From positions 3,410,001 through 3,474,000 of the forward strand of contig NZ_CP095050.1 of NCBI RefSeq assembly GCF_022921075.1: a stretch of DNA of 64,000 nucleotides, written 5' to 3'. Below the pieces are notes generated by a model. That model was not told the DNA's origin and did no database searches. It saw nothing but the letters and a program-made list of their open reading frames with translations. Shown here piece after piece: positions 28,093-35,581 of the stretch (position 1 is its first letter; the number at the start of each line of letters is the position of its first letter). A program made the position numbers and the translations under genes. The DNA is from Hymenobacter sp. 5317J-9 (lineage in GTDB: Bacteria; Bacteroidota; Bacteroidia; Cytophagales; Hymenobacteraceae).

Positions 28093-29091
28093 ATGCATCA
28101 CGTCGAACTCATCACCACGGCCATTTTGCTGATTTGGGTGGCCATCGTGATTATGCTGGAGCGCGTTATCCCCTACCGCAAGGGCCTGCCGTTTTTCCGC
28201 GAGGGTTTCTGGACGGACCTCGTGCTCTACACCTTCGTGCAGAGCTACGTGCTGAAGATTGTCATTTTCGACTACATCATTCAGCCGCTCGACCAGCACT
28301 TTGGGTTCTCGAAGCTGCATTTCGTGACCGGTTGGCCCATTTGGGTGCAAGTGCTGTTTTTCGTGGTGACGCACGATTTTTACATCTACTGGTTTCACCG
28401 GTTTCAGCACAGCAGCCCGCTGTTCTGGCGCACCCACGAGGCGCACCACTCGGGCAAACAGGTGGACTGGCTGGCCGGCTCCCGCTCGCACGCGCTGGAA
28501 ATCATCATCAACCAAACCATTGAGTTTGCGCCCATCATCCTGCTCGGGGCCGACCCCATGGTGGTGCCCATCAAGGCCTGTATTGATGCCGTGTGGGGCA
28601 TCTGGATTCACTGCAACATCGACGTGCGCTCGGGCCGCCTGCAATATTTCATCAACGGCCCCGAAATGCACCTCTGGCACCATGCCGACCACGAGGAGGT
28701 GTTTTATGCCAACTTTTCGACCAAATTTGCTTTCTGGGACTGGATGTTCGGCACTGCCTACTTGCCCGACGGCCGCAAGCCGCAGAAATGGGGCCTGCCC
28801 TACGTTTTTCCCAAAGACTACTTCAGCCAGCACGTCTTCTCCGTGGCCCGGTTTGATGAGGAAGCTTTAGCCAAACGCTCCCGGCTGTTCCGCGCTTACC
28901 ACGGCATTCGGGGGCGGTTGCTCGCCCGCCTCACCAACCGCGTGCCCGCCCTCAAGCCGCTGCACGGCTGGCCCGTGCCCGAGCCCTACGCCGAAACCAT
29001 TCCGGCGCAGCGTCCGGGCGGTAATTTCGGCCAGCCGCCAGCTCCGGCTGCTGCTTCTCACACGCCCACCGCTGCCGCTTCGTCCCGTTGA
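28093..29091 (+). CDS. Sterol desaturase / fatty acid hydroxylase family membrane protein
   Basis: A 332-residue integral membrane di-iron oxygenase. It has about four hydrophobic segments and the family histidine clusters HDFYIYWFHRFQH, THEAHHSG and LWHHADHEE. Family members hydroxylate or desaturate lipids. The Ala/Pro-rich C-terminus (after residue 300) looks disordered. Its position at the end of the acid-sugar genes may mean lipid modification of the glycolipid carrier or lipid A, which is inference. Confidence 0.88.
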   Translation: MHHVELITTAILLIWVAIVIMLERVIPYRKGLPFFREGFWTDLVLYTFVQSYVLKIVIFDYIIQPLDQHFGFSKLHFVTGWPIWVQVLFFVVTHDFYIYWFHRFQHSSPLFWRTHEAHHSGKQVDWLAGSRSHALEIIINQTIEFAPIILLGADPMVVPIKACIDAVWGIWIHCNIDVRSGRLQYFINGPEMHLWHHADHEEVFYANFSTKFAFWDWMFGTAYLPDGRKPQKWGLPYVFPKDYFSQHVFSVARFDEEALAKRSRLFRAYHGIRGRLLARLTNRVPALKPLHGWPVPEPYAETIPAQRPGGNFGQPPAPAAASHTPTAAASSR

Positions 29092-29459
29092 TTAATCCCT
29101 GGTTTTCGCTGTTTTTGGCCTCTTTCATGGAGGTTTGCTGGACGTATAGCCTCAAGGCGCTGAGCATGCAGCGCATCAAGGAAATAGCCTGGGCGCACAG
29201 CTTGGGGCAGCCGGCGCTGCTGCTGCCGGTGCTGCCGCTGCTGGCTTATGTGGGCTTCGGGCTGGCCAACGTGTGGTTTTTGTCGCTGGCCATGCGCGAC
29301 ATTCCCACCGCCACCGCCTACTCGGCCTGGATGGCGCTGGCCGTGGTGGGCATCAAGCTGGTCGATACGCTTTACCTCAAGCAGCCGTTTTCGTGGCTGA
29401 GCGTGCTCTACACCAGCCTGATTATCATCGGCGTGCTCGGCCTGCGCCGGCTGGACTAG
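29088..29459 (+). CDS. SMR-family small membrane transporter (SugE-like)
   Basis: A 123-residue, four-helix small multidrug-resistance family protein. SFMEVCWTYSLKAL contains the essential membrane Glu of helix 1, and IPTATAYSAWMALAVVGIKL is the signature of helix 3. It starts at TTG 29088, overlapping the stop of the previous gene by 4 bases (TTGA), which implies translational coupling. Members export guanidinium or cationic compounds; ArnE-like relatives flip lipid-linked sugars, so a role with the neighbouring sugar genes is possible. Confidence 0.85.
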   Translation: MINPWFSLFLASFMEVCWTYSLKALSMQRIKEIAWAHSLGQPALLLPVLPLLAYVGFGLANVWFLSLAMRDIPTATAYSAWMALAVVGIKLVDTLYLKQPFSWLSVLYTSLIIIGVLGLRRLD

Positions 29460-29557
29460 CCCCCGGTTATAGCAGAAAACGAGCCCGAATCGACAGATAA
29501 AGTCGTGCTTTCTCTAACCATGCAGCCGGCAGGCCGTTCAACGGGTAAACTCCGATT

Positions 29558-29794
29558 ATGAAAGTAGCCATAGCCGCCCTGCTGCTGTCCGCGGCGGGCG
29601 CCCTTGCCGCCTGCAACGGCTCGCCCGTGAACGACCAGCCAGCCGCCTCCCTCGCGCCACTGCCCGCGGCCACTCCCCCCGATACCACCCGCGCGGCCCG
29701 CACACGCCGCACGGTTCCGTTCGTTCCCCAAACCAAGCTGGGGCGCGTGCTCGGCAACACCACCCCCTCGCCCCCGGCCAGCCGCTCCCGCTGA
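29558..29794 (+). CDS. Small lipoprotein, unknown function
   Basis: A 78-residue predicted lipoprotein. MKVAIAALLLSAAGALAAC gives a lipobox with Cys19, followed by a low-complexity Pro/Ala/Thr tail ending in basic residues. No domain is recognised. The clean lipobox and the start position support a real gene despite the small size. Confidence 0.6.
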   Translation: MKVAIAALLLSAAGALAACNGSPVNDQPAASLAPLPAATPPDTTRAARTRRTVPFVPQTKLGRVLGNTTPSPPASRSR

Positions 29795-29845
29795 GCCCAA
29801 AGCCGAGAGAATGGTATAGATGTTCACGCTTTTTCGCACACCGGG

Positions 29846-29887
29846 CACGAAAAAGCCTCTCGCATTGCTGTGAGAGGCTTTTTCGTG
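29846..29887 (-). terminator. Terminator of the tRNA-Met gene
   Basis: A 16-bp perfect stem (29846-29861 with 29872-29887) with A-rich and T-rich flanks. Read on the minus strand it directly follows and overlaps by two bases the 3' end of the tRNA. Confidence 0.85.
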
Positions 29888-29959
29888 GGCCCACTTGGAA
29901 TCGAACCAAGGACCTACTGATTATGAGTCAGTTGCTCTAACCGATTGAGCTATAGGCCC
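29886..29959 (-). tRNA. tRNA with CAT anticodon (Met or Ile2)
   Basis: A 74-base tRNA. The acceptor stem is GGGCCTA with TGGGCCC and discriminator A, the D arm GCTC/GAGC, the anticodon arm CTGACTCATAATCAG with anticodon CAT, and the T arm CTTGG-TTCGATT-CCAAG. CCA is not encoded. It is not an initiator, because the acceptor's first pair is intact G-C. Elongator Met and lysidine-modified Ile2 cannot be separated by eye. Confidence 0.93.
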
Positions 29960-30018
29960 GGTGCCGGAGGCAGTCATCTTTCACCTCAACCCTTGCCGTT
30001 GCCGGCCCTCCAACGGTG

Positions 30019-30050
30019 CAAAAGTACGACCTTCGCCCACGGAAAACCAA
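30019..30050 (-). promoter_or_regulatory. Promoter of the tRNA-Met gene
   Basis: On the minus strand, -7 TACTTTTG (30026-30019) is preceded after 21 bases by TTG (30050-30048). The predicted start is about 50 bases before the tRNA 5' end. Confidence 0.75.
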
Positions 30051-30058
30051 GCTTGATT

Positions 30059-30712
30059 ATGTTACCTCACTTGCTCTTCGATTTTGGCGGCGTCATCATC
30101 GACATCGACTACGACGCCACCCCGGCCGCCATGCGGCGCCTGAGCCGGGACGGCAGCACCATTGCTTTCTCGCAGGCCCAGCAGGCCGAGCTCTTTGATA
30201 AGTTTGAAACCGGCCACCTCTCCCCCGCCGAGTTTCGGACCGGGCTGCGCGAGGCTTACGACCTTGACGCCTCCGATGAGGCCCTGGACGCGGCCTGGCA
30301 TGCCATGCTGCTCGACGTGCCCGCCGAGCGCCTGGCCCTCATCGGCGAGCTGCGCCGGCAGGGCCACCAAACGGCCCTGCTCAGCAACACCAACACGCTG
30401 CACATTGCCGAAATCAACCAGCGCTTGGCTACCAAATATGGCTTCCGGCAGGGCATTGCCGACGTGCTCGACCGCGTGTTTTATTCGCAGGAAGTGGGCC
30501 TGCGCAAGCCGGGCGAGGAAATATTCCGGCACGCGCTGCGCGAAATGAACTGGCGGCCCGAAGACGTGTTGTTCATCGAGGACAGCCCGCAGCACGTGGC
30601 CACGGCCCGGCGGCTGGGGCTGCGGGTGCTGCACCTGGCCCCGCCCCTCACCCTCACCACCGCCCTGCCCGAAGCCCTCCGTGTCTTTCCCCGAGAATAC
30701 GCCCCCGCCTGA
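30059..30712 (+). CDS. HAD-family phosphatase (YihX-like)
   Basis: A 217-residue HAD hydrolase. Motif I is LLFDFGGVIIDID, the form seen in YihX-like alpha-D-glucose-1-phosphatases, in which the second Asp of DxD is replaced by Gly. Motif II is ALLSNTNTLH, the motif III Lys is in VGLRKPGEEIF and motif IV is VLFIEDSPQHV. The helical cap lies between motifs I and II. The start at 30059 is just before the hydrophobic first strand. It overlaps the next gene by 32 bases. Confidence 0.88.
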   Translation: MLPHLLFDFGGVIIDIDYDATPAAMRRLSRDGSTIAFSQAQQAELFDKFETGHLSPAEFRTGLREAYDLDASDEALDAAWHAMLLDVPAERLALIGELRRQGHQTALLSNTNTLHIAEINQRLATKYGFRQGIADVLDRVFYSQEVGLRKPGEEIFRHALREMNWRPEDVLFIEDSPQHVATARRLGLRVLHLAPPLTLTTALPEALRVFPREYAPA

Positions 30713-31946
30713 ACCTGAACTGACCGGCTTTCCGGCCGATGTAGCCGCGCCCCCTGCCCTCGACCACGCCGAGCCCCGGGCCCGGCTACGGGCGGCGCGG
30801 GCCCTGTTTCGGCGCTTCGAGCGGCCCGAGCCCTCGCCGGCGCGCACGGCAGCGCTGCACATCGGGCTGTTTCTGGTCACGCTCATGACCACCACGCTGG
30901 CCGGCATTCAGCTTACCCGCGGCGCCGTTGCCATGCTGCCGCTGGATGTGTTTGCGCTACGCAGCGACGCGCTGTGGGCCGAATTGAAGCGCGGGCTGTG
31001 GTTTGCCCTGCCGTTTTTGGGCGTGCTCACGGTGCACGAGTTCGGGCACTACTTCACGGCGCGCTACAACCGCGTACGGGCTTCGCTGCCCTACTACATT
31101 CCGTTTCCAATGGGCTTGGGCACCTTTGGGGCCGTCATTCGCATTCGGGAGCGGATTTTTTCGCGGCGCGAGTTTTTCGATATTGGGCTGGCCGGGCCGT
31201 TAGCGGGCTTTCTGGTGGCAGTGCCGTTGCTCATTTACGGGTTTACGCACCTGCCGCCGCTGGCATATCTGTGGACGGTGCACCCAGAGTACGCGCAATA
31301 CGGCGCTAACTACGCGCAGCACGTGTATCCGCCTGGTGCTCAAGGCCTCACCATTGCCAAGCCACTGCTATATCAGGGGTTGGAATGGGCCTTTGCCGAC
31401 CCTGCCCTGCTGCCCCACCCCAACGAGCTGATGCACTATCCGGTGTTGCTTGCGGGTTCGCTCAGCCTATTTTTCACGGCCCTCAACCTTTTGCCCATGG
31501 GCCAGCTCGATGGCGGCCACATCCTCTACGGTTTAATGGGGCCGCGGCGATTCAATCGGCTGGCGCTGTTCCTGTTCATCGGGTTTATTTTCTACGCGGG
31601 GCTGGGGTTGTTCACGCTGCACGACGACTGGCAAACCTGGCTCTACGGCGGGCCGGTGTACGCGGGCTATCTGGCGCTGATATTCTGGCGGGTGCTGCCG
31701 TTGCCGCGCCAGGGGTTGCTGCTGGCGGCGGGCATCTGGGCGGCGCAGTTGGGGTGCGCGGTGGCCTTTCCGGGCCTGGAGGGCAACCCCGGCTGGCTGG
31801 TGTTTGGGCTGCTGCTGGGCCGCTTCACCGGCATCTACCACCCACCCGCGCCCGACGAGCGGCCCCTAAGCCCCGGCCGCCAGGCGCTGGGCTGGGTGAT
31901 GGTGGCTATTTTTGTGCTGTGCTTCACGCCGAGCCCGTTCCGGTAA
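30681..31946 (+). CDS. Site-2 protease family zinc metalloprotease (M50)
   Basis: A 421-residue intramembrane protease. The zinc-binding motif HEFGHYFTARY and the second metal ligand in LLPMGQLDGGHILYGL lie within hydrophobic helices, giving about eight transmembrane segments in total. There is no PDZ domain. The start is GTG at 30681, inside the end of the HAD gene, so translation is probably coupled. Members cleave membrane-anchored regulators or signal remnants; no substrate is evident. Confidence 0.9.
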   Translation: MSFPENTPPPEPELTGFPADVAAPPALDHAEPRARLRAARALFRRFERPEPSPARTAALHIGLFLVTLMTTTLAGIQLTRGAVAMLPLDVFALRSDALWAELKRGLWFALPFLGVLTVHEFGHYFTARYNRVRASLPYYIPFPMGLGTFGAVIRIRERIFSRREFFDIGLAGPLAGFLVAVPLLIYGFTHLPPLAYLWTVHPEYAQYGANYAQHVYPPGAQGLTIAKPLLYQGLEWAFADPALLPHPNELMHYPVLLAGSLSLFFTALNLLPMGQLDGGHILYGLMGPRRFNRLALFLFIGFIFYAGLGLFTLHDDWQTWLYGGPVYAGYLALIFWRVLPLPRQGLLLAAGIWAAQLGCAVAFPGLEGNPGWLVFGLLLGRFTGIYHPPAPDERPLSPGRQALGWVMVAIFVLCFTPSPFR

Positions 31947-32008
31947 GCACCCACGTTTTCTGTTTCCGATTTCCGGCCGCTGCGCCGGCTTCCTACTGCA
32001 TTTCCGGA

Positions 32009-32647
32009 ATGATTTTCACCCAAAAACAACTTTTTCTGGGCACTACGCACATTGCCCTGCGGGCCGAAAGCCTGTACGTGTGCAAGCGCAACCCGCAGGG
32101 CGTGGCCACGCTCGAAACCGAGATTCCCTACGAAGAAATTCTGCCCGTGAAAGCAGCCGAGCAGCGCCACGTGCCCGTCAACCAGTTGCTGCTGACGGTC
32201 TTGCTGCTGGTGTTCATAGGCTACGGGCCCTGGCGCGCGTGGCTGGCCACGGGCCAGGCCGGGCTGTCGCTGGCCGTGTGGTGGCTGGTGTTTGGCTTCA
32301 ATGCCGTGTCGCTGTGGCTGCGGTTTGAGCAGCAATGGTTCACGTTCCGGCTCCAGACGGCGCACCTCGTGCTCACGCTGGCCGGGCGGCCCTGGCAGCG
32401 CAAGCAATTTCTGGCTTTGGTGATGGAGCTGGAGCGCCGCACGAAAACCTACCTCCGCGACGAATACGGCCAGGTGAACCCGCTGGGCTTCATCGAGCCG
32501 CAGCTGCGCCGCGTGGCCTGGCTGCACGAGCTCGACGTGTTGAGCGCCCGCGAAGCCCAGGCCCTGAGCACCCGCCTCACCGGCCGCCGCAGCACCGCCC
32601 CGCTCAAAAGCATGGGCCAGGAGCTGGAATCGCCCTACCTTAACTAA
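32009..32647 (+). CDS. Unknown membrane protein
   Basis: A 212-residue protein that I do not recognise. Residues 1-45 are polar with a beta-like pattern (KQLFLGTTHIALRAESLYV). Two hydrophobic helices follow (LLLTVLLLVFIGYGPW and LSLAVWWLVFGFNAVSLWL). A C-terminal soluble part (QWFTFRLQTAHLVLTLAG) resembles the YcxB-like or bPH-type layout of small membrane proteins. It begins 62 bases after the M50 gene on the same strand. Confidence 0.6.
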   Translation: MIFTQKQLFLGTTHIALRAESLYVCKRNPQGVATLETEIPYEEILPVKAAEQRHVPVNQLLLTVLLLVFIGYGPWRAWLATGQAGLSLAVWWLVFGFNAVSLWLRFEQQWFTFRLQTAHLVLTLAGRPWQRKQFLALVMELERRTKTYLRDEYGQVNPLGFIEPQLRRVAWLHELDVLSAREAQALSTRLTGRRSTAPLKSMGQELESPYLN

Positions 32648-32689
32648 CCGAAGTACCCGGCCAGCCTCGCTATTCGGGCCGATGTGGGC

Positions 32690-32697
32690 TACCTTTG
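32690..32697 (+). promoter_or_regulatory. -7 element upstream of the copper-linked genes
   Basis: A perfect TACCTTTG. The predicted start near 32704 rules out an in-frame start at 32684 and supports the ATG at 32726. Confidence 0.6.
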
Positions 32698-32725
32698 GTG
32701 CAATCTTTGCTCCGTTGTTTCGCTG

Positions 32726-33106
32726 ATGAACCGATTGCTGGCCTGCTTCTTCGCTGCCCTCATGCTGCTCCAGACCCTGGGGCCGGAGGCGGTGGTGCTG
32801 AGCTACCAGCTCAACAAAGCCCGCATTACGGCGCTGTATTGCGTGAACAAAGCCCGCCCCGAGCTGCGCTGCAATGGCAAGTGCCACCTGGCCAAGCAGC
32901 TGCGCAAAGCCGACGGCGCCGAGAAAAAAGCGCCCGCTGGCGCCACGGCCAAAGTAAAGTTTGAGGTGCTGCCCACGGCCGCGTTTGCGCTGCGAGTGCC
33001 CCGGCGCTGGCTGGCTCCGGCCAGCCGCTACCCCTCCCCGCCGGCGGCGCACTGCGCCGCCGTGCCCACCCCGGACGTGTTTCGCCCGCCCCTGTTGTTG
33101 GGCTGA
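32726..33106 (+). CDS. Cys-motif small protein of a putative copper operon
   Basis: A 126-residue exported or anchored protein with an N-terminal hydrophobic segment (LLACFFAALMLLQTLG). It carries a conserved-looking block YCVNKARPELRCNGKCHLAKQL, whose CNGKC pair could bind metal. Similar small proteins occur widely in Bacteroidota next to metal-uptake genes. The function is unknown. The next two genes (MbnP-like lipoprotein and CDICGC-motif barrel) suggest a role in copper handling. Confidence 0.65.
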   Translation: MNRLLACFFAALMLLQTLGPEAVVLSYQLNKARITALYCVNKARPELRCNGKCHLAKQLRKADGAEKKAPAGATAKVKFEVLPTAAFALRVPRRWLAPASRYPSPPAAHCAAVPTPDVFRPPLLLG

Positions 33107-33230
33107 TTGCTAGTCGCTGGCTTTTGGCTTCTGCCGAAAGCCGCGCTTTTGCTGGTTTCGCCGCGCCCGCGGCGGGCCGGTGCGCCTGGGCGCACCCCTC
33201 ACCCACCAACAGTTACCGATACATTTTCCG

Positions 33231-34064
33231 ATGAAATTTTCCGCTTTTTCGGCGCTGGCCAGCGCCTTTGCTTTGGTTGCCATCAGCCTGACGGGCTGCA
33301 AGAAAGACGACGTCGCAGCATCCTCCCCCACCGAGTTTACGCTGCACATGGACAACGGCGTGACCATGCCCGACCCCGCGAGCAATAACGCGCCGAAGTT
33401 CTTTTCGCTGGTGCTGGGCTCGGGCAACTACAAAAATGCCTACGGCGACAACTTCACCGTAAGCACGCTTAAATACTACATTTCCAACGTGAAGCTGAAC
33501 AAGGCCGACGGCAGCAGCTACGCCGTGCCCGACAGCTATTTCCTGGTCGACCAGACCGACCCTGCTTCCCAGGACCTCACCATGACTGGTGCGCCGGAGG
33601 GCGAATACAGCAGCGTGAGCTTTATGGTAGGCGTAGACAGCGCCCGCACCAAGGCGGGCAACTACGGCGGCGGCGTGCTCAACGCCGGCAAGGGCATGTT
33701 CTGGGACATGAACGGGCCCGAATTCATCAATTTCAAGCTCGAAGGCAACTCGCCGCAGGCCCCGCACGCGCCGGCTGCGGCCACGGGCGCGCTGGTGTTC
33801 CACATTGCCGGCTACAAGCACTCCACCACCAATACCATTCGGACGGTGACGGTGCCGTTCACCACGTCCAAGCTCATCATTGCCCGCGACCACAAGCCCG
33901 AGGTGCACATGCTGGTGGAAGTGGCCAACATGTTCGGCAAAGCCCCCGGCCCGCTGGTGAGCTTTGCCAGCACCTACAACGTGATGGGCGGCACCACGGC
34001 CGCCCGCATTGCCGACAACATCCAGGCGAACGTGTTTTCGGTGGGCCACATCCACGCCAACTAG
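33231..34064 (+). CDS. MbnP-family copper-associated lipoprotein
   Basis: A 277-residue lipoprotein with lipobox SLTGC. The MbnP-type beta fold is seen in TVSTLKYYISNVKLNKADGS, FLVDQTDPASQ and GEYSSVSFMVGVDSARTK. Further on are GKGMFWDMNGPEF, GALVFHIAGYKHS and a C-terminal HIHAN. MbnP proteins partner with MbnH di-haem enzymes in methanotroph copper systems, but the domain is also common in Bacteroidota without MbnH. No MbnH gene is adjacent. It is probably located at the cell surface. Confidence 0.85.
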   Translation: MKFSAFSALASAFALVAISLTGCKKDDVAASSPTEFTLHMDNGVTMPDPASNNAPKFFSLVLGSGNYKNAYGDNFTVSTLKYYISNVKLNKADGSSYAVPDSYFLVDQTDPASQDLTMTGAPEGEYSSVSFMVGVDSARTKAGNYGGGVLNAGKGMFWDMNGPEFINFKLEGNSPQAPHAPAAATGALVFHIAGYKHSTTNTIRTVTVPFTTSKLIIARDHKPEVHMLVEVANMFGKAPGPLVSFASTYNVMGGTTAARIADNIQANVFSVGHIHAN

Positions 34065-34079
34065 GCTCGGAGCGCACAC

Positions 34080-35084
34080 ATGAAACGCTACTTTCTGCTT
34101 CTGGCGGGCGCCATCCTGTTGGCGCCCGCCAGCGCGCGCGCCTGCGACATCTGCGGGTGTTTCATGGGCATCACGCCCTACGACAACCAGAGCGGCCTGA
34201 GCCTGATGCACCGCTACCGCGTGTTCAACGGCTACCGGCAGTACGGGCAGACTCCGCAGTTTTTCCCGACCGGAGCGCGGCCGTTTTTTCCCTCGCCCGC
34301 CAACGGCGACGATGGCTACGCGCACAACCACAACGGCGACCCGAACGATTTTGAAGTTTTCCGCGTGGCCGAGCTACGTGGCAAGTACTTCCTGGCCCAG
34401 CGTGTGGAGCTCAACGCGTTTGTGCCCTACGTGATGAATACCTCGCAGATAAACGGCCGCCAGCTCAACGCTTCCGGGCTGGGCGACGTGACGGTGTTTG
34501 CGGGCTACCACGTTATTCGGGCCATCGAAACGGCCGGGGTGCAGAGCCGCCTCATCGTGGGTGGCGGCGCAAAGCTGCCCACCGGCGAATACACCCGCCA
34601 AAATGCCCAGGGCCGGCGCTACCCGCTGCTCAACCAGGTGGGCACCGGCACCACCGACGGCTTCGTGTACGCCAACTACATCGGCAGCTTCCACAGCTTC
34701 GGGCTGAGCGTGAACAGCAGCTACCGCCTTTCGACGGAAAACCGGTTTCGGAACAGCCTAGCGCCGAGCACGGCCACGTTTGCCAACCTGTTCTACCGCC
34801 TGCCGCTGGGCGAGAACTGGCAGGTGTACCCGTCGGCACAGTTTTTTTATGAGAAAACCGACGGCGAAATGCTCGACGGCCGCCTCACCGGCGAGCACGC
34901 CATGAACAACGCCCTGCTGGGCCCGGGGCTGGATTTTTACTACAAAAATCTGTCACTGAACACCAGCTTCCAGCTACCGGTATACACCGCCGAAACCGAC
35001 CACCCGGCCAGCGCCGGGCGCATGGTACTGTCAGTCGGCTACAGCTTCAAACAGACCAAATACCTCATTCACGGCAAAAGCTGA
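34080..35084 (+). CDS. Outer-membrane barrel-like protein with N-terminal CDICGC motif
   Basis: A 334-residue secreted protein. The signal peptide is followed at once by ACDICGCFMG, a paired Cys motif suited to copper binding. Amphipathic beta strands fill the rest (GLGDVTVFAGYHVI, SRLIVGGGAKLPTGEY, FANLFYRLPLGENWQVYPSAQ) and the end is SVGYSFKQTKYLIHGKS. This pattern fits an outer-membrane porin-like barrel. It begins 15 bases after the MbnP gene, in the same operon. A metal transport or sensing role is inferred. Confidence 0.75.
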   Translation: MKRYFLLLAGAILLAPASARACDICGCFMGITPYDNQSGLSLMHRYRVFNGYRQYGQTPQFFPTGARPFFPSPANGDDGYAHNHNGDPNDFEVFRVAELRGKYFLAQRVELNAFVPYVMNTSQINGRQLNASGLGDVTVFAGYHVIRAIETAGVQSRLIVGGGAKLPTGEYTRQNAQGRRYPLLNQVGTGTTDGFVYANYIGSFHSFGLSVNSSYRLSTENRFRNSLAPSTATFANLFYRLPLGENWQVYPSAQFFYEKTDGEMLDGRLTGEHAMNNALLGPGLDFYYKNLSLNTSFQLPVYTAETDHPASAGRMVLSVGYSFKQTKYLIHGKS

Positions 35085-35153
35085 GCACTAGGAACCCCGC
35101 TTGTTGGGGTGCGTAGGAAGGCGCATCCATCCACCTTCTTTTCCTCGTTAGCA

Positions 35154-35504
35154 ATGAGCACCTCCCTCAATCCCCAAGCCGTGGCCTACGCCCGCCGCCT
35201 CATTCAGGACGGCAAAATCAAGAACGACGCAAGCCACTGGGGCCAGCACAACCCCGACACGTCCACGGAAAACGCCTTCCTGGAAAAGCACGAGATGGAA
35301 GAGTACGCCAACTGGCACCTGGGCCTCGACACCAGCAAGGGCGCCGACACCAAAGGCCGCTACCACTTCCCCTACGGCGACTTCAAAACCGTGCACCGCG
35401 ACGGCCTGATTGCTGCCAAGGAGCGCGCCGCCCAGCAAGGCTACCGTGACATTGAGAAAGCCGCCGACGAACTGCTGCAACTCCTGGAAAAGAAAGCGAA
35501 GTAG
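35154..35504 (+). CDS. Conserved hypothetical protein
   Basis: A 116-residue soluble, charged protein: a helical N-terminal part (AVAYARRLIQDGKIKND), a central HPYG-like segment (GRYHFPYGDFKTVHRDGL) and a helical C-terminus. It has no signal or membrane segment. I do not recognise a domain with a known function. ATG 35154 is preferred over an upstream in-frame start at 35109 whose extra residues look non-native. Confidence 0.65.
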   Translation: MSTSLNPQAVAYARRLIQDGKIKNDASHWGQHNPDTSTENAFLEKHEMEEYANWHLGLDTSKGADTKGRYHFPYGDFKTVHRDGLIAAKERAAQQGYRDIEKAADELLQLLEKKAK

Positions 35505-35513
35505 TGGAAGCTA

Positions 35514-35579
35514 CCCGCATTTCAATGCAAAAAGCCCCGACCGTGGACACGGTCGGGGCTTTTTGCATTGAAATGCGGG
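35514..35579. terminator. 31-bp perfect bidirectional terminator
   Basis: Arms 35514-35544 and 35549-35579 are exact complements with a 4-base loop, containing AAAAAGCCCCGACC/GGTCGGGGCTTTTT. It separates the convergent genes ending at 35504 and 35582. Confidence 0.95.
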
Positions 35580-35581
35580 GC

